Positions 1-8,086 of a DNA stretch of 15,000 bases are shown here, one piece after another. The position numbers and the translations under genes were made by a program. Below the pieces are notes generated by a model. It was given only the letters and a program-made list of their open reading frames with translations. It was not told where the DNA came from and did no database searches. Origin of the DNA: Chrysomallon squamiferum (taxonomy: Eukaryota; Mollusca; Gastropoda; Neomphalida; Peltospiridae); the NCBI GenBank assembly GCA_012295275.1, contig CM022665.1, positions 17,196,476 to 17,211,475 of the forward strand, written 5' to 3'. Positions within the stretch are counted from its first letter, which is position 1. Each line of letters opens with the position of its first letter.

Positions 1-11
1 TAATCTATATA

Positions 12-42
12 ATATATATATATATATATATATTTTTTTTTT
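12..42. repeat. (AT)n microsatellite followed by poly-T
   Basis: Alternating AT runs to about position 33 and then passes into a ten-base T run. This is a simple low-complexity tract with no coding content. Confidence 0.9.
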
Positions 43-105
43 AAATTAAACAAATACTTTTTTAAATTAAATTAAACTGACAGCGTAGAGAAATAGATTT
101 AAGAC

Positions 106-186
106 GAAAGAAAGAAAGAAAAAAAAATTTCGATACAAAGAAAGAAAGAAAAAGAAATAAAGAAAGAAAAAAGAAAGAACGAAAAA
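106..186. repeat. Interrupted GAAA purine-rich tract
   Basis: Repeated GAAA units with interruptions make an almost pure purine + strand. It is the opposite strand sense to the TTTC tract at 562-862, so the two are imperfectly complementary and could fold back in a transcript. Confidence 0.85.
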
Positions 187-561
187 TTAAATACTGGCAT
201 GCAAGAGAGAATAGTGAATATTCCGTCCAAAGCAATGTAATTATGATGCACAGTATGTTAATGCATATTTTTCAGAACTATATTTAAACAAAAATCAGAC
301 TTCGCAGTCAGAGTTGTTTAATAATATCACATTTATATGCACTGAAAACAACAACAAAAAAAAAATATAGCATTTCAGTAGCTTTTATTTCTTCAGAAAT
401 AATGCATATGTCTAGACAAAGATTTAAATTTAATCAGTTTTTATCCATTGCCAACGTATTTTGAGATTTACAGTAAACTTTATTTATTTTGGTATGATTC
501 AAAATTAATTTTATAACAATATTATGGTCAGAAATATTATTATTATCAATACAAATACGAA
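187..561. other. AT-rich stretch with no recognisable feature
   Basis: This is mostly unique AT-rich sequence with stop codons in all frames at short intervals. I see no exon with convincing splice sites, no RNA gene and no array. An ATG at 524 opens a frame, but that frame only continues by running into the pyrimidine repeat. Confidence 0.6.
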
Positions 562-862
562 TCTCTGTTCTTTCTTTCTTTTTCTTTCTCATTTTGTTTT
601 GTTTCTTTTTTCTTTATCGACTTTCTTTCTCTTTCGCTCTTCTTTCTTTTTTCGATCTGTCATTTCTTTCTTTCTTTTTCTCGTTTATTTTCTCTTCTTT
701 CTTTCTTTTTTGACCGTTTCTTTCTCTTTCTCATTTGTCTTTCTCTCTTTCTTTTTTCTCTCTGTTATTTCTTTCTTTCTCTTTCTCTCTTATTTCTTTT
801 TTCTCTCTATCACTTCTTTCTTTCTTTCTTGTTTTTGATACTTTCTTTCTTTCTTCCTCTGG
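562..862. repeat. Degenerate TTTC/CT pyrimidine tract
   Basis: About 300 bases consist almost entirely of T and C, built from TTTC, TTTTTC and TCTC units with occasional interruptions. Phe/Leu/Ser-rich open frames here are translations of the repeat and not genes. The tract leads into the CACT, CTGT and CT arrays that follow. Confidence 0.9.
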
Positions 863-893
863 AAATCTCAGCATCTCTCTGTACCTTTCCTAG

Positions 894-963
894 ACTCACT
901 CACTCACTCTCGTTCTCTCTCTCTCTCTGTCTGTCTGTCTGTCTGTCTGTATGTCTGTCTGTC
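894..963. repeat. CACT, CT and CTGT microsatellite cluster
   Basis: A short (CACT)n run, about eight CT units and a roughly nine-unit CTGT array with one ATGT variant follow one another. They bridge the TTTC tract to the long CT array. Confidence 0.9.
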
Positions 964-998
964 TCCTCCTTTCTCTGTCTCTTTTTCCTCTTTTTTCT

Positions 999-1004
<6 letters not shown>

Positions 1005-1090
<86 letters not shown>
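1005..1090. repeat. (CT)43 microsatellite
   Basis: This is a perfect, uninterrupted CT dinucleotide array of 86 bases. It is followed directly by TTGCAG, so it could act as an extreme polypyrimidine tract of a 3' splice site on the + strand. Arg-Glu open frames on the minus strand and Leu-Ser frames on the plus strand are repeat translations. Confidence 0.97.
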
Positions 1091-1092
<2 letters not shown>

Positions 1093-1168
1093 CAGACACA
1101 CACTTTTTGTCTGTGGCTTTCTTCTTTCTTGTTATCGTTTTTGTTTACCTGCTTATTTCGATTTGCAG

Positions 1169-1239
1169 GCTTTGATCTTGTACAGTATTTCGTTGTGGTT
1201 ATTGGTTATCATCTCGGGTTTGTCGCATTGATTGTTTAA
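1169..1239 (+). CDS. Candidate short terminal exon, unknown product
   Basis: The sequence before 1169 ends in TTTGCAG after a T-rich stretch, giving an acceptor with AG at 1167-1168. From there one frame is open for 23 codons to TAA at 1237-1239 and would encode a hydrophobic tail that includes YFVVVIGYHLGF, resembling one membrane segment. A canonical AATAAA lies at 1245-1250, six bases after the stop. No upstream exon is visible: the same frame upstream only reads through CT repeats. The product is not recognised. Acceptor-like and AATAAA motifs are common in AT-rich DNA, so this may be chance. Confidence 0.15.
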
Positions 1240-1393
1240 GTCCAAATAAAGAACGTAAAATAAGAAACTTCCGCCAGCTCTACTTATTGTTCAACTACCA
1301 GCGACAAGAATATCGCCATCATGTTTATTTCGTATTTGTGATTTCCATAACAGATCATAGAATCACCAAAAGATTATTTTCATCCTTGTCATC

Positions 1394-1437
1394 AAAAAAA
1401 AAAAAAAAAAAAAAAGAAACGAAGAAGAAGAAGAAGG
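1394..1437. repeat. Poly-A run and (GAA)n
   Basis: A 22-base A run is followed by about five GAA/GAAG units. Purine-rich low complexity continues with interruptions to about 1495. A retroposon tail was considered, but no body or target-site duplication is evident. Confidence 0.85.
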
Positions 1438-1499
1438 GGAGGAAAAATAATATGGAAAAAAAAAATGAAAACACGAAGATGAAGAAGAAGAAAGTGATT

Positions 1500-1791
1500 G
1501 ATTAAAATTTAGTCTGAAGATATCCATATTTTAAGAATCTTGAGTTTCTTTTTATCTTTTACATGGAAAAATAACAGTCTAGTCTGCAAGATGAAATGAT
1601 CTGTGTTTTTCATTCTTCTACATTACAAAGGGGAATTTGATGTGGGTAGTTTAACACTGTGACTCGCAGGTACGTCAGACTTCTGTTGTTTGATCTTTCA
1701 GATCACTGGTACAAATAGGTGACATGATACTTAGCCATGCAGCAGTAGGAAATGTCTTACACCCGACTTGACCACATAAAACAAGACCCGT
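1500..1791. other. Unique AT-rich sequence before the minisatellite
   Basis: No frame of useful length, RNA gene or array is visible. The sequence is single-copy in this window and leads directly into the 41-bp tandem repeat. Confidence 0.5.
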
Positions 1792-2056
1792 GTTATTTGA
1801 AACAGTTATGTGAATAACGGGGAGGGGATTGTGTTATTTGAAACGCTTAATTAATTAACGGGGACGAGTTTGTGCTAAACTGTTATATAAATAACAGGGA
1901 GTTGACTGTTATTTGAAACAGTTTTATAAATAATGGGAATTGGACTGTGTTATCTGAAACACTTATATGAATAACAGGGACGAGTTTGTGCTATTTGAAA
2001 GAGTTATATAACTAACTGGGAGAGATTGTGCTATTTGAAAGAGTTATATAAATATC
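1792..2056 (+). repeat. 41-bp minisatellite, about 6.5 copies
   Basis: By eye the array divides into units at 1792-1832 (41), 1833-1873 (41), 1874-1907 (34, internally deleted), 1908-1948 (41), 1949-1989 (41), 1990-2029 (40) and a partial unit from 2030 to about 2056. The shared pattern is GTTATTTGAAACAG, then a TATATRAATAAC-like part, then GGGA and a TTGT end. In unit 1, GTTATT near the start and AATAAC about 15 bases later are reverse complements, so the unit could form a short hairpin. Other units keep or partly lose this pairing. There is no sustained open frame. I do not recognise it as a named satellite. Confidence 0.9.
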
Positions 2057-2133
2057 AGCTCCAGTTACCTGACAATGCAGTTATGCAAAATAATAATATT
2101 CCACTTTCGTTACGATATGGGTTACTCCTACCA

Positions 2134-2157
2134 ATTACCTCCTTTCAGAGAGGTAAT
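2134..2157. repeat. Perfect 8-bp inverted repeat (hairpin)
   Basis: ATTACCTC at 2134-2141 and GAGGTAAT at 2150-2157 are exact reverse complements with an eight-base loop. It lies shortly after the minisatellite. No U-run typical of a bacterial terminator is relevant here, and the function is unknown. Confidence 0.7.
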
Positions 2158-2159
2158 AT

Positions 2160-2536
2160 TTTTTTAGGTATTTAAAAAAATAATAATAACAATAACCAAA
2201 AAGCCAGTCATTTCCTAATATTATAACATTTCTAAGTAAGCAGGAAACGCTTTCCTAACCACGATATATTTAACTCAATTCCTGGATCGTTTTCCTTTAT
2301 TCCAGTGTGTTAAAACAAATAACAGGGATGGAGGATAACCTGATAATAAAGTTTTGTTGTGAAAGGTAAAGCGGCTTTGTTATTTTGCAGAAAGGTGAGG
2401 GTTTTGTGGAGTCCTTCTTGTTCATTCTGCGACTGAACGATGAGATGCTAATTTCTTCAAACAATAATTTAATTTGATCACCTGAGTTTTGTAATACATA
2501 TAAGGCATAAAATACATCATTACAAATTAAAACTAA
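2160..2536. other. AT-rich stretch, no supported gene
   Basis: A minus-strand open frame covers 2297-2713, but its N-terminal half is translated from trinucleotide repeats (Ile-rich) and the rest has no recognisable motif. On the plus strand a TTTTGCAG acceptor-like site near 2390 is followed within about ten bases by GGTGAGG, leaving no useful exon. Confidence 0.5.
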
Positions 2537-2712
2537 AGAAAATTTAAAATAAAATAAAAATAAATAAATAAATAAATTAATAATGATGAAGATGATAACA
2601 ACAACAACAACAATAAGAACAAGAACAAGAATCATGATCATCATGATGATGATAATGATAATGGTTATAATAACAGTAATTATAATAATAATTATGATGA
2701 TGATTATGATCA
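2537..2712. repeat. A-rich tract with ACA, GAA, GAT and AAT units
   Basis: AAAT units pass into (ACA)n, AAGAAC units, CATGAT/GATGAT units and AATAATT units. The Ile/Val-rich minus-strand frame here is a translation of this tract. Confidence 0.85.
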
Positions 2713-2760
2713 CTTGGCTTTTATATAGTCAGCTAGAGAATCTCATTTAATCAAATAAAA

Positions 2761-2865
2761 TCTCTCTCTCTCTCTTTATCTATCCTTCTATCTCTCTCGA
2801 TCTGTTCATACATCCTTCTATTCATCTATCTACCAATCAGTCTATCTATCTGTTTGTCCATGTTT
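2761..2865. repeat. Short (TC)n followed by degenerate CTAT/TCTA tract
   Basis: About seven TC units are followed by interrupted TATC, CTTCTAT and CTATCTAT units. This is a smaller relative of the long CT arrays, again with pyrimidines on the + strand. Confidence 0.8.
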
Positions 2866-3320
2866 ATATTCTGATAAGTATCTGAATATCTCTTTTTTTT
2901 CAAAAACCTACTTTCCCTGCGCATCTTTCTGTGAATCGTTTTATTTCGGCTTCCCCTCTGTCCATAACTTTTCCCCTTTTTTCAATTCTTTCCTAGGGTT
3001 ACCTGTATATGTGGGTTAATACTTGTCTGTATATTAGTCTACTTTTCATACCTTTGATGTGTGTTTGTAACTATTTAAGTAATGATTACACCTTTATGCC
3101 AACAAATATACAAGTCTGGAAGAAAGCTTACGTTTCATTAGAATTTTCAAGTTATCCTTACTAATCTTTGAGACTCCTGTATTTTCATTAGTTCAGTGAC
3201 ATCAAGATTAGAACTTTCTTTTTGTTAAACGTAGAAACATATTAAATACTTTCCAAACAGCAGTTTAAATTTGTTAGCTTCTTTTCAGTTATTTTTCTTT
3301 ATCATTTCTCTTTATTTTCC
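2866..3320. other. Unique AT-rich sequence, nothing identified
   Basis: Part of it is pyrimidine-rich (about 2890-2995). No coding frame, RNA gene or tandem repeat stands out. Confidence 0.5.
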
Positions 3321-3475
3321 GATCTATCTATCTATATGCCGTTACATCTCTCTGTGTATCTGTCTACCTACATGTCTATCTGTCTCTGTCTGTTTTTCGA
3401 TATATTTATCCACCACTATCTTTCTCGTTTCTATTTATCTTCCTGTTTATTTTAGTGTGTCGCTGCATGTATGCC

Positions 3476-3573
<98 letters not shown>

Positions 3574-3601
3574 TCTCTCCCTCTCTCTCTCTCCCTCTCT
3601 T
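3321..3601. repeat. TCTA/CTGT degenerate tract leading to a (CT)44 array
   Basis: Interrupted TCTA, CTGT and TATC units from about 3321 lead to a perfect CT array at 3481-3569. An imperfect CTCC/CTCT tail continues to about 3601. The Leu/Ser-rich frame spanning this region is repeat translation. Array layout (degenerate tetranucleotides first, then long CT) echoes the one at 894-1090. Confidence 0.95.
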
Positions 3602-3924
3602 TAAAAAGTAACTAAGGAAAAACATATCAAGTATCTATTTCATATTTGTTTCATGCACATAAGCAGCTTTCATAGCAAATGCAGTAAAATAAAACTATAC
3701 AAATGACAGAAAAATAATTGTGGTTTGAGGCCAGTAATGATAATAATGTGCATTTTTCTTCTTCTTTGGGGATCGATATTCATATGGCGTCCTGCAGCAG
3801 CCGCTGACGTTGATGGTGTGTCCGTATATTTGTCCTGGTGTGATCTCGTTTATTTTGCCTGCAGTGACTAACTCTGTGAAGCCGTTTAGTGAAATTTGGA
3901 TAGAGTGATTTGATTTTAACAGTA
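3602..3924. other. Unique sequence, no supported gene
   Basis: There are no arrays and no open frame with coding character. A minus-strand frame across 3780-3995 draws about half its length from the adjacent ATT/poly-T repeat. Confidence 0.5.
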
Positions 3925-3985
3925 ATTATTATTATTATTATTATTTTTTTTTTTTTTTTTTTTGTATATATGTTGTTGTTGTTGA
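3925..3985. repeat. (ATT)n, poly-T and (GTT)n
   Basis: About six ATT units, a T run of roughly 20 bases, and after a short gap about four GTT units. Low complexity only. Confidence 0.9.
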
Positions 3986-4043
3986 TGTCGATCATGATGA
4001 TGATTTATGATTTACGATTCTGAAGTGCCATGTGTTTGGTAGA

Positions 4044-4044
<1 letters not shown>

Positions 4045-4077
<33 letters not shown>

Positions 4078-4104
4078 ATATAAAGAGTGGAAGAGCGCGC
4101 GCGC
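4045..4104. repeat. (CA)15 array with nearby (GC)5
   Basis: A perfect CA array at 4045-4075 is followed 19 bases later by a GC-alternating run at 4095-4104 that continues into CACGAGAGAG. Both are alternating purine-pyrimidine tracts, the class able to adopt Z-DNA. GC alternation is exceptional in this AT-rich window. Confidence 0.9.
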
Positions 4105-4560
4105 ACGAGAGAGAATGAGATTAACCCATCCCTTGTTGAACAAAATTAGTTACATTTCTCTTCATTGGATGTAATCCTCGTTTAAATCCAAAGATTACAT
4201 TTTTTTTTTTCAAAGTGGAACGATCCAAGCAGACAAACTATGGACTTTATTTATTTTTATCTTTTTTTTTCCCGATGTATATTAGTTTAAAAAGAACTAA
4301 ATAATTAACAGAGTGAACGTCATTTAATTCGCAGAAGACATCCAAATTACTGAAATCCGAGACTGCGTAAAACAATAGATAAAAGATGAATAACTCGATG
4401 TATGAAATACAAAAATAATTGTCTGCGAACAAAGATGAATCGTTTGTAAAAAGCCTACACCAACAATTAGGTCCTGATGTGAAGGTCATTGAACTCTTGC
4501 AATCTACTAATTAGAGAACCAGACAGGAAGTGTTATTTTTTAAATAAGTGACTAACTTCA
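4105..4560. other. AT-rich stretch with a doubtful minus-strand frame
   Basis: A minus-strand frame of 80 codons (4247-4489) starts with ATG and is rich in Phe, Tyr and Cys. It ends in Lys/Asn codons from an A-rich tract. No domain or supporting splice signal is recognised, so I treat it as probable chance. Confidence 0.4.
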
Positions 4561-4606
4561 TTTTTTCCTTTTGAATTTTTTTTATTATGTATATAACAAA
4601 AATAAA

Positions 4607-4609
<3 letters not shown>

Positions 4610-4662
<53 letters not shown>
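4610..4662. repeat. (TA)20 array with TGTA tail
   Basis: An uninterrupted TA array at about 4610-4651 passes into two or three TGTA units. It is self-complementary and prone to cruciform formation and length change. Confidence 0.95.
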
Positions 4663-4663
<1 letters not shown>

Positions 4664-4676
4664 GTAAAAATACGTT

Positions 4677-4800
4677 TTTTAAAATATTTTTATTTTTATT
4701 TTTAATAATAATAATAATAATTAATAAAAATAATTAAATAATTTTTTTTAATAATAAGGAAACAAAGAAAGAATGAAAAAATAAAATTTTTAAATAGGAA
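4677..4800. repeat. A/T-rich low complexity with (AAT)n
   Basis: Interrupted TTTTA units are followed by about six AAT units and A/T runs. Confidence 0.75.
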
Positions 4801-5139
4801 AACATACTGAAACATTTGCAGAGTACATATATATATAATTGATATTCTTCCGAGTTACGTAAAAACCATTAACGAAACAACTTCTAAAAATGTCAAGACT
4901 ATCTTCTGTAAGAGCACACTTCATTAAAAACACGTGAATTCGTCTCCTTTTTACAAGGTTTTCACACACTGCTTCGTCTTCTCAACACTGATGTACGCCT
5001 GTCATGGGGTAGAAACTCCTGGCGGATGTGTAACAGACTGGTGTAATGACATGACGTAAAGAAACCCCAGTCGCTCAGACAGCTCTAAAAACTTGTTAAT
5101 TGTAGTTAAAAGTCTCAGTAAAAGACGATGTTAGTGCTT

Positions 5140-5157
5140 CCGTAGAAAAACCTACGG
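5140..5157. repeat. Perfect 6-bp inverted repeat (hairpin)
   Basis: CCGTAG at 5140-5145 and CTACGG at 5152-5157 are exact reverse complements around AAAAAC. The stem is GC-rich compared with the surroundings. Confidence 0.7.
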
Positions 5158-5245
5158 TGACTGATCATCACAGTTCCGGATCTGTAATGCAAGCGAATTA
5201 CTTGATGTGTATCAGATTGTGAAAATTGTTCGTGAATTCTGAATC

Positions 5246-5257
5246 CAAGATGGCGTC
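5246..5257 (+). promoter_or_regulatory. TISU/YY1-like element around ATGGCG
   Basis: CAAGATGGCGTC matches the animal TISU consensus SAASATGGCGGC at 11 of 12 positions and contains the YY1-type core AAGATGGCG. In known cases such elements sit at the 5' end of genes and combine transcription and translation start. Here the ATG opens only 11 codons before TGA, with no good donor site seen, so a chance match or a decayed start is quite possible. Confidence 0.2.
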
Positions 5258-5618
5258 TTGTCAAAGGCTAATAAACACGCGCTGACACAGCAGCTTTGTC
5301 GTCTGATAAATAGTTTTAAAAAAATGATGATAATAAAGAGAATCATATATGGCAGCGTGACTAAAATAAATAATTGTTTTAGCTAAACCGAAGGCGGCTG
5401 TCTGACAAGTGTATTAAAATAAACAAAGCTAAATCCAAAATTGTTGCCCCTGATTTAATAATAAAAAAACCCAACAAAAACAACAACAAATATATATATA
5501 TATATTTATATCTTTCAAAATTATATGAAAATTAATAAAGTAATAAAAGTGAAATGATTATCATAGACATCGTAAATAAAATACTATTCAAGGATAATTT
5601 AGTAAAATTAATAAAATA

Positions 5619-5622
<4 letters not shown>

Positions 5623-5689
<67 letters not shown>
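5623..5689. repeat. Compound (TC)22-(AC)11 microsatellite
   Basis: A TC array at 5623-5666 switches without a gap to an AC array at 5667-5689. The Arg-Glu and Val-Cys minus-strand frame across it is repeat translation. Confidence 0.95.
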
Positions 5690-6040
5690 TACACAAATAT
5701 ACAGACACAGAAAAAGCACATATGTAACTATGTAGGTATGCACATGTTATTACAATTTCCAAATGTTATTATCTTTCTTTGTTATTGTCATCAAAGGTTG
5801 ATGTTGAGAAAACCATGTTAAACAATGGCTCGACTTTATTTATACCAATCACGATAGGTACACTGTACGTGAAACAACTAAAACAACGATGCCTGACTGA
5901 AGCATAACTTGTGTTCAACAGAAAACATTCTACTAAATTAGGGTAACAATAAAACCCTTTGGAAAAACCTATAAATGAGCTTCAAATGTAATGTTTTTGT
6001 TTATTTCAAAAGTATGTATTATTTTAATGATCGTGACAGG
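5690..6040. other. AT-rich stretch, no supported gene
   Basis: I see no coding frame, RNA gene or array. Open frames that start near 5975-5991 survive only by running through the T-rich repeat downstream. Confidence 0.5.
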
Positions 6041-6070
6041 TTTTTTTATTTTGTTTTATTTTATTTCAAT

Positions 6071-6119
<49 letters not shown>

Positions 6120-6190
6120 TTATTACTTTTGTTATCGATTTTTTTTTTTTTTTTTTTTTTTTTTTACGTTTATTTATTTATTTATTTATC
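6041..6190. repeat. (TTTA)n and 27-base poly-T
   Basis: TTTTA units, about 11 TTTA units at 6070-6115, a T run at 6139-6165, and another short TTTA array to about 6188. Leu/Phe/Ile/Tyr-rich frames here are artefacts. Confidence 0.92.
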
Positions 6191-6289
6191 GTTGTTTTCA
6201 TTAATTTGGTTTTGTGTGTCATTTTGATTCGGGCTTCGTTTGATTGACTTGTTAATTTGAGGGATTTTTATATCTGCTTCTATTATTTC

Positions 6290-6292
<3 letters not shown>

Positions 6293-6330
<38 letters not shown>

Positions 6331-6353
6331 TATTATTATTATTTTTTTTTTTT
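6293..6353. repeat. (ATT)n array with poly-T
   Basis: About 16 ATT units with one interruption near 6330, ending in a T run of about 12 bases. Confidence 0.92.
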
Positions 6354-6493
6354 GGTTTGGGGATATTGGAAAGGAAAACAATTTAACGTGCTAATCAGAG
6401 CGAGCTGTTGTGAAGCACGCTTTTGTTTTGTGGCATTTTTAAACTAGGATCTTTTATGGGTTGTTTGTTTATGTGTTGCTGTTAGAGTTTATT

Positions 6494-6517
6494 TTTTATT
6501 TATTTATTTATTTATTA

Positions 6518-6602
<85 letters not shown>
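6494..6602. repeat. (TTTA)n and (ATT)27 array
   Basis: TTTA units at about 6494-6517 lead into an almost perfect array of roughly 27 ATT units (6521-6602). It translates as a poly-Tyr run, which is not a gene. It ends about 115 bases before the exon candidate at 6719. Confidence 0.95.
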
Positions 6603-6603
<1 letters not shown>

Positions 6604-6718
6604 CTCTCTCTGTATCTTGCCTCGTGCTTACTTTCATTTTTATTCTATTCTTATTTTATCCATTTTATCTTTTCAAATCATATCAAATCATGCCTTTCCT
6701 GGTTCCTGTTTTAATCAG

Positions 6719-6890
6719 AATAGGCACTGATTTGCGACATTTAACAGTGGATGAGAGGCTGGCATTCACGATCCCGAATATCAGCTTCACCAGTATAAAG
6801 GAAGTGTCGACCTCGACGGTTGCGAAAAAGTTGAATGTACCAATCATTTCTGGCGAACATGTATACATATATCCGAGAAGAAATAGTTAA
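6719..6890 (+). CDS. Candidate 3' exon, unknown product
   Basis: A pyrimidine-rich stretch ending in TTTTAATCAG places an acceptor AG at 6717-6718. From 6720 one frame is open for 56 codons to TAA at 6888-6890. The peptide begins IGTDLRHLTVDERLAF and ends SGEHVYIYPRRNS. It is mixed in composition, unlike the repeat-derived frames nearby, and its third positions are noticeably richer in G and C than the local AT background, which argues for coding history. The exon would enter with two bases supplied by an upstream exon that I cannot place. A variant polyadenylation signal TATAAA lies at 6936-6941. I do not recognise the family. It could instead be an internal exon, a pseudogene or a transposon remnant. 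The antisense frame at 6683-6868 looks like its shadow. Confidence 0.35.
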
Positions 6891-7323
6891 TAATGTACTT
6901 ACGGTTAAGCACGACCATTACCCTCTGCGCCTGAGTATAAATATGTATCTGTGCCTATGAATTCAATTTGTGTGATTAATACGTTCTACCGGGGCAGTGT
7001 AATAGTAATTCCACGTCTATTTTATTGATGGAGGGTCACTATCATCGAAATGCTGTAAATCTTCGTTTCGTTTCGACAGGAACTTCTTTATCTTCTCATT
7101 CGAACATTCCACCATATCGGTGCTCTTTATGGAAAATGCTTGTTTGTGAACTGGTGTGGGCTATAAAGCAGACGTGACTAAGAAATAATATTAATTAAAA
7201 GAGAGGTCGAGATTTAACTTACTGCAAAATCAGATCATCCGTGTTACCTATCGATATGAAGAATTTATTCTGACCTATCAGATCTTTTATATCTTTTATA
7301 ATCGAGCTGCTAATTAAAAGTTA
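6891..7323. other. Unique sequence after the exon candidate
   Basis: There are no arrays. An acceptor-like TTTCGACAG ends at 7079 and is followed by 28 open codons to TAA at 7164-7166, but composition and length are unremarkable. The stretch could be 3' UTR or intron of the candidate at 6719-6890 if that is real. Confidence 0.4.
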
Positions 7324-7513
7324 TTTTTTTTTTTTTTTTTCCTTTTTATTTGCATTTATGTGAGTTCTGAAATGTTAAATTGATTGGTACGTCGTTTTGT
7401 CCTGATTTGAAAAGACAACGTGTCTTCTTGAAAATGCCAGAAAATATATTTAAAAAAAAAAAAAAAAAAAAAAAAATCCTATTTTTATTTATTTATTTAC
7501 TTACTTACTTACT
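7324..7513. repeat. Poly-T, poly-A and TTTA/CTTA units
   Basis: A 17-base T run (7324-7340), about 110 bases of unique sequence, a 25-base A run (7452-7476), then TTTA and CTTA units to about 7513. The T and A runs face each other and could pair in a transcript. Confidence 0.85.
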
Positions 7514-8060
7514 TGTTTTATTTTATGTTATTTTACTTTTTATTGCATCATTTATTTATTTTAGTTAAAAAATAAACCACAATGCAGAACTGACTTTATT
7601 AGAAAAACAAGATTAGAAAATTTCATGTGATACTCTGGAATAATCGTAATGTAAAATTTATTTATTTGTTCTGTCTCTAATGTCTAATAAACTGTCATCA
7701 CTGCACATACAAAATGATGGATTCAGTCTTAAAGTAAGAATAAATAATCTATTTCCTCATTGTAAAATATTAACGTAGTGGTTAGTGTTAACCTCAAGCC
7801 CAGAGATTGCAGAATTGCGCTCATTTTGTTATTTCCCGTTCCACCCTCTGCCAGTAACTGGTTATCACAAGCCAAGAGAAAAAAAAAAAAAAAATAAATA
7901 AATAAAAATTAAGAATAAAAAGAATTTCAAACTGATCATCAATATATTTTTCCAGATCTAGCAAGTATATAAAATAACAGATTTTTTAATAAAATATATT
8001 TTTTTTAAATGTTTTTTTTATTATTTTATTTATTTTTTTTTTTTTTTTTATTTTTTAATT
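7514..8060. other. AT-rich stretch with short A and T runs
   Basis: It includes a 15-base A run near 7880, AAAT units, and a T-rich tract at about 7985-8064 with a T run near 8032-8049. I see no coding frame or RNA gene. Confidence 0.55.
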
Positions 8061-8086
8061 TTTTCCAAGATATTAAAGTGTAACGC

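Larger units (their letters stand above)
4801..5480. other. Single-copy island with promoter-like motifs
   Basis: This is the longest stretch in the left half without obvious microsatellites, and it is visibly richer in G and C than its flanks. It holds an E-box CACGTG (4931-4936), a CRE-like TGACGTAA (5052-5059), a CCGTAG/CTACGG hairpin and a CAAGATGGCGTC motif. One frame is open for about 40 codons ending at the TAA near 5058, with four Cys residues in its second half, but that length is expected by chance. I could not identify a gene. A regulatory or 5' gene region is a possibility only. Confidence 0.35.

Noticed and set aside
524-1239. Phe/Leu/Ser-rich plus-strand frames and Arg-Glu minus-strand frames
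   Set aside because: They are translations of TTTC and CT arrays; composition follows the repeat unit in each frame.
1394-1415. Poly-A run as the tail of a retroposed copy
   Set aside because: No target-site duplication, element body or open frame precedes it; poly-A and poly-T runs are common throughout.
4247-4489. Minus-strand frame of 80 codons, Phe/Tyr/Cys-rich
   Set aside because: No domain, no start or splice support, and it ends in an A-rich tract. AT-rich DNA yields some frames of this length by chance.
4937-5060. Cys-containing plus-strand frame ending at the TAA near 5058
   Set aside because: About 40 codons only, no signal peptide or start context, and the cysteine spacing matches no family I know. 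Considered as a small secreted peptide but not supported.
6461-6730. Frame with a long poly-Tyr run
   Set aside because: The run is the (ATT)27 array; only the part after 6719 has independent coding character.
6683-6868. Minus-strand frame opposite the 6719-6890 candidate
   Set aside because: It lacks splice signals and looks like the antisense shadow of the plus-strand frame.
7080-7166. Twenty-eight open codons after TTTCGACAG
   Set aside because: Short, unremarkable composition, no polyadenylation signal nearby and no partner exon.
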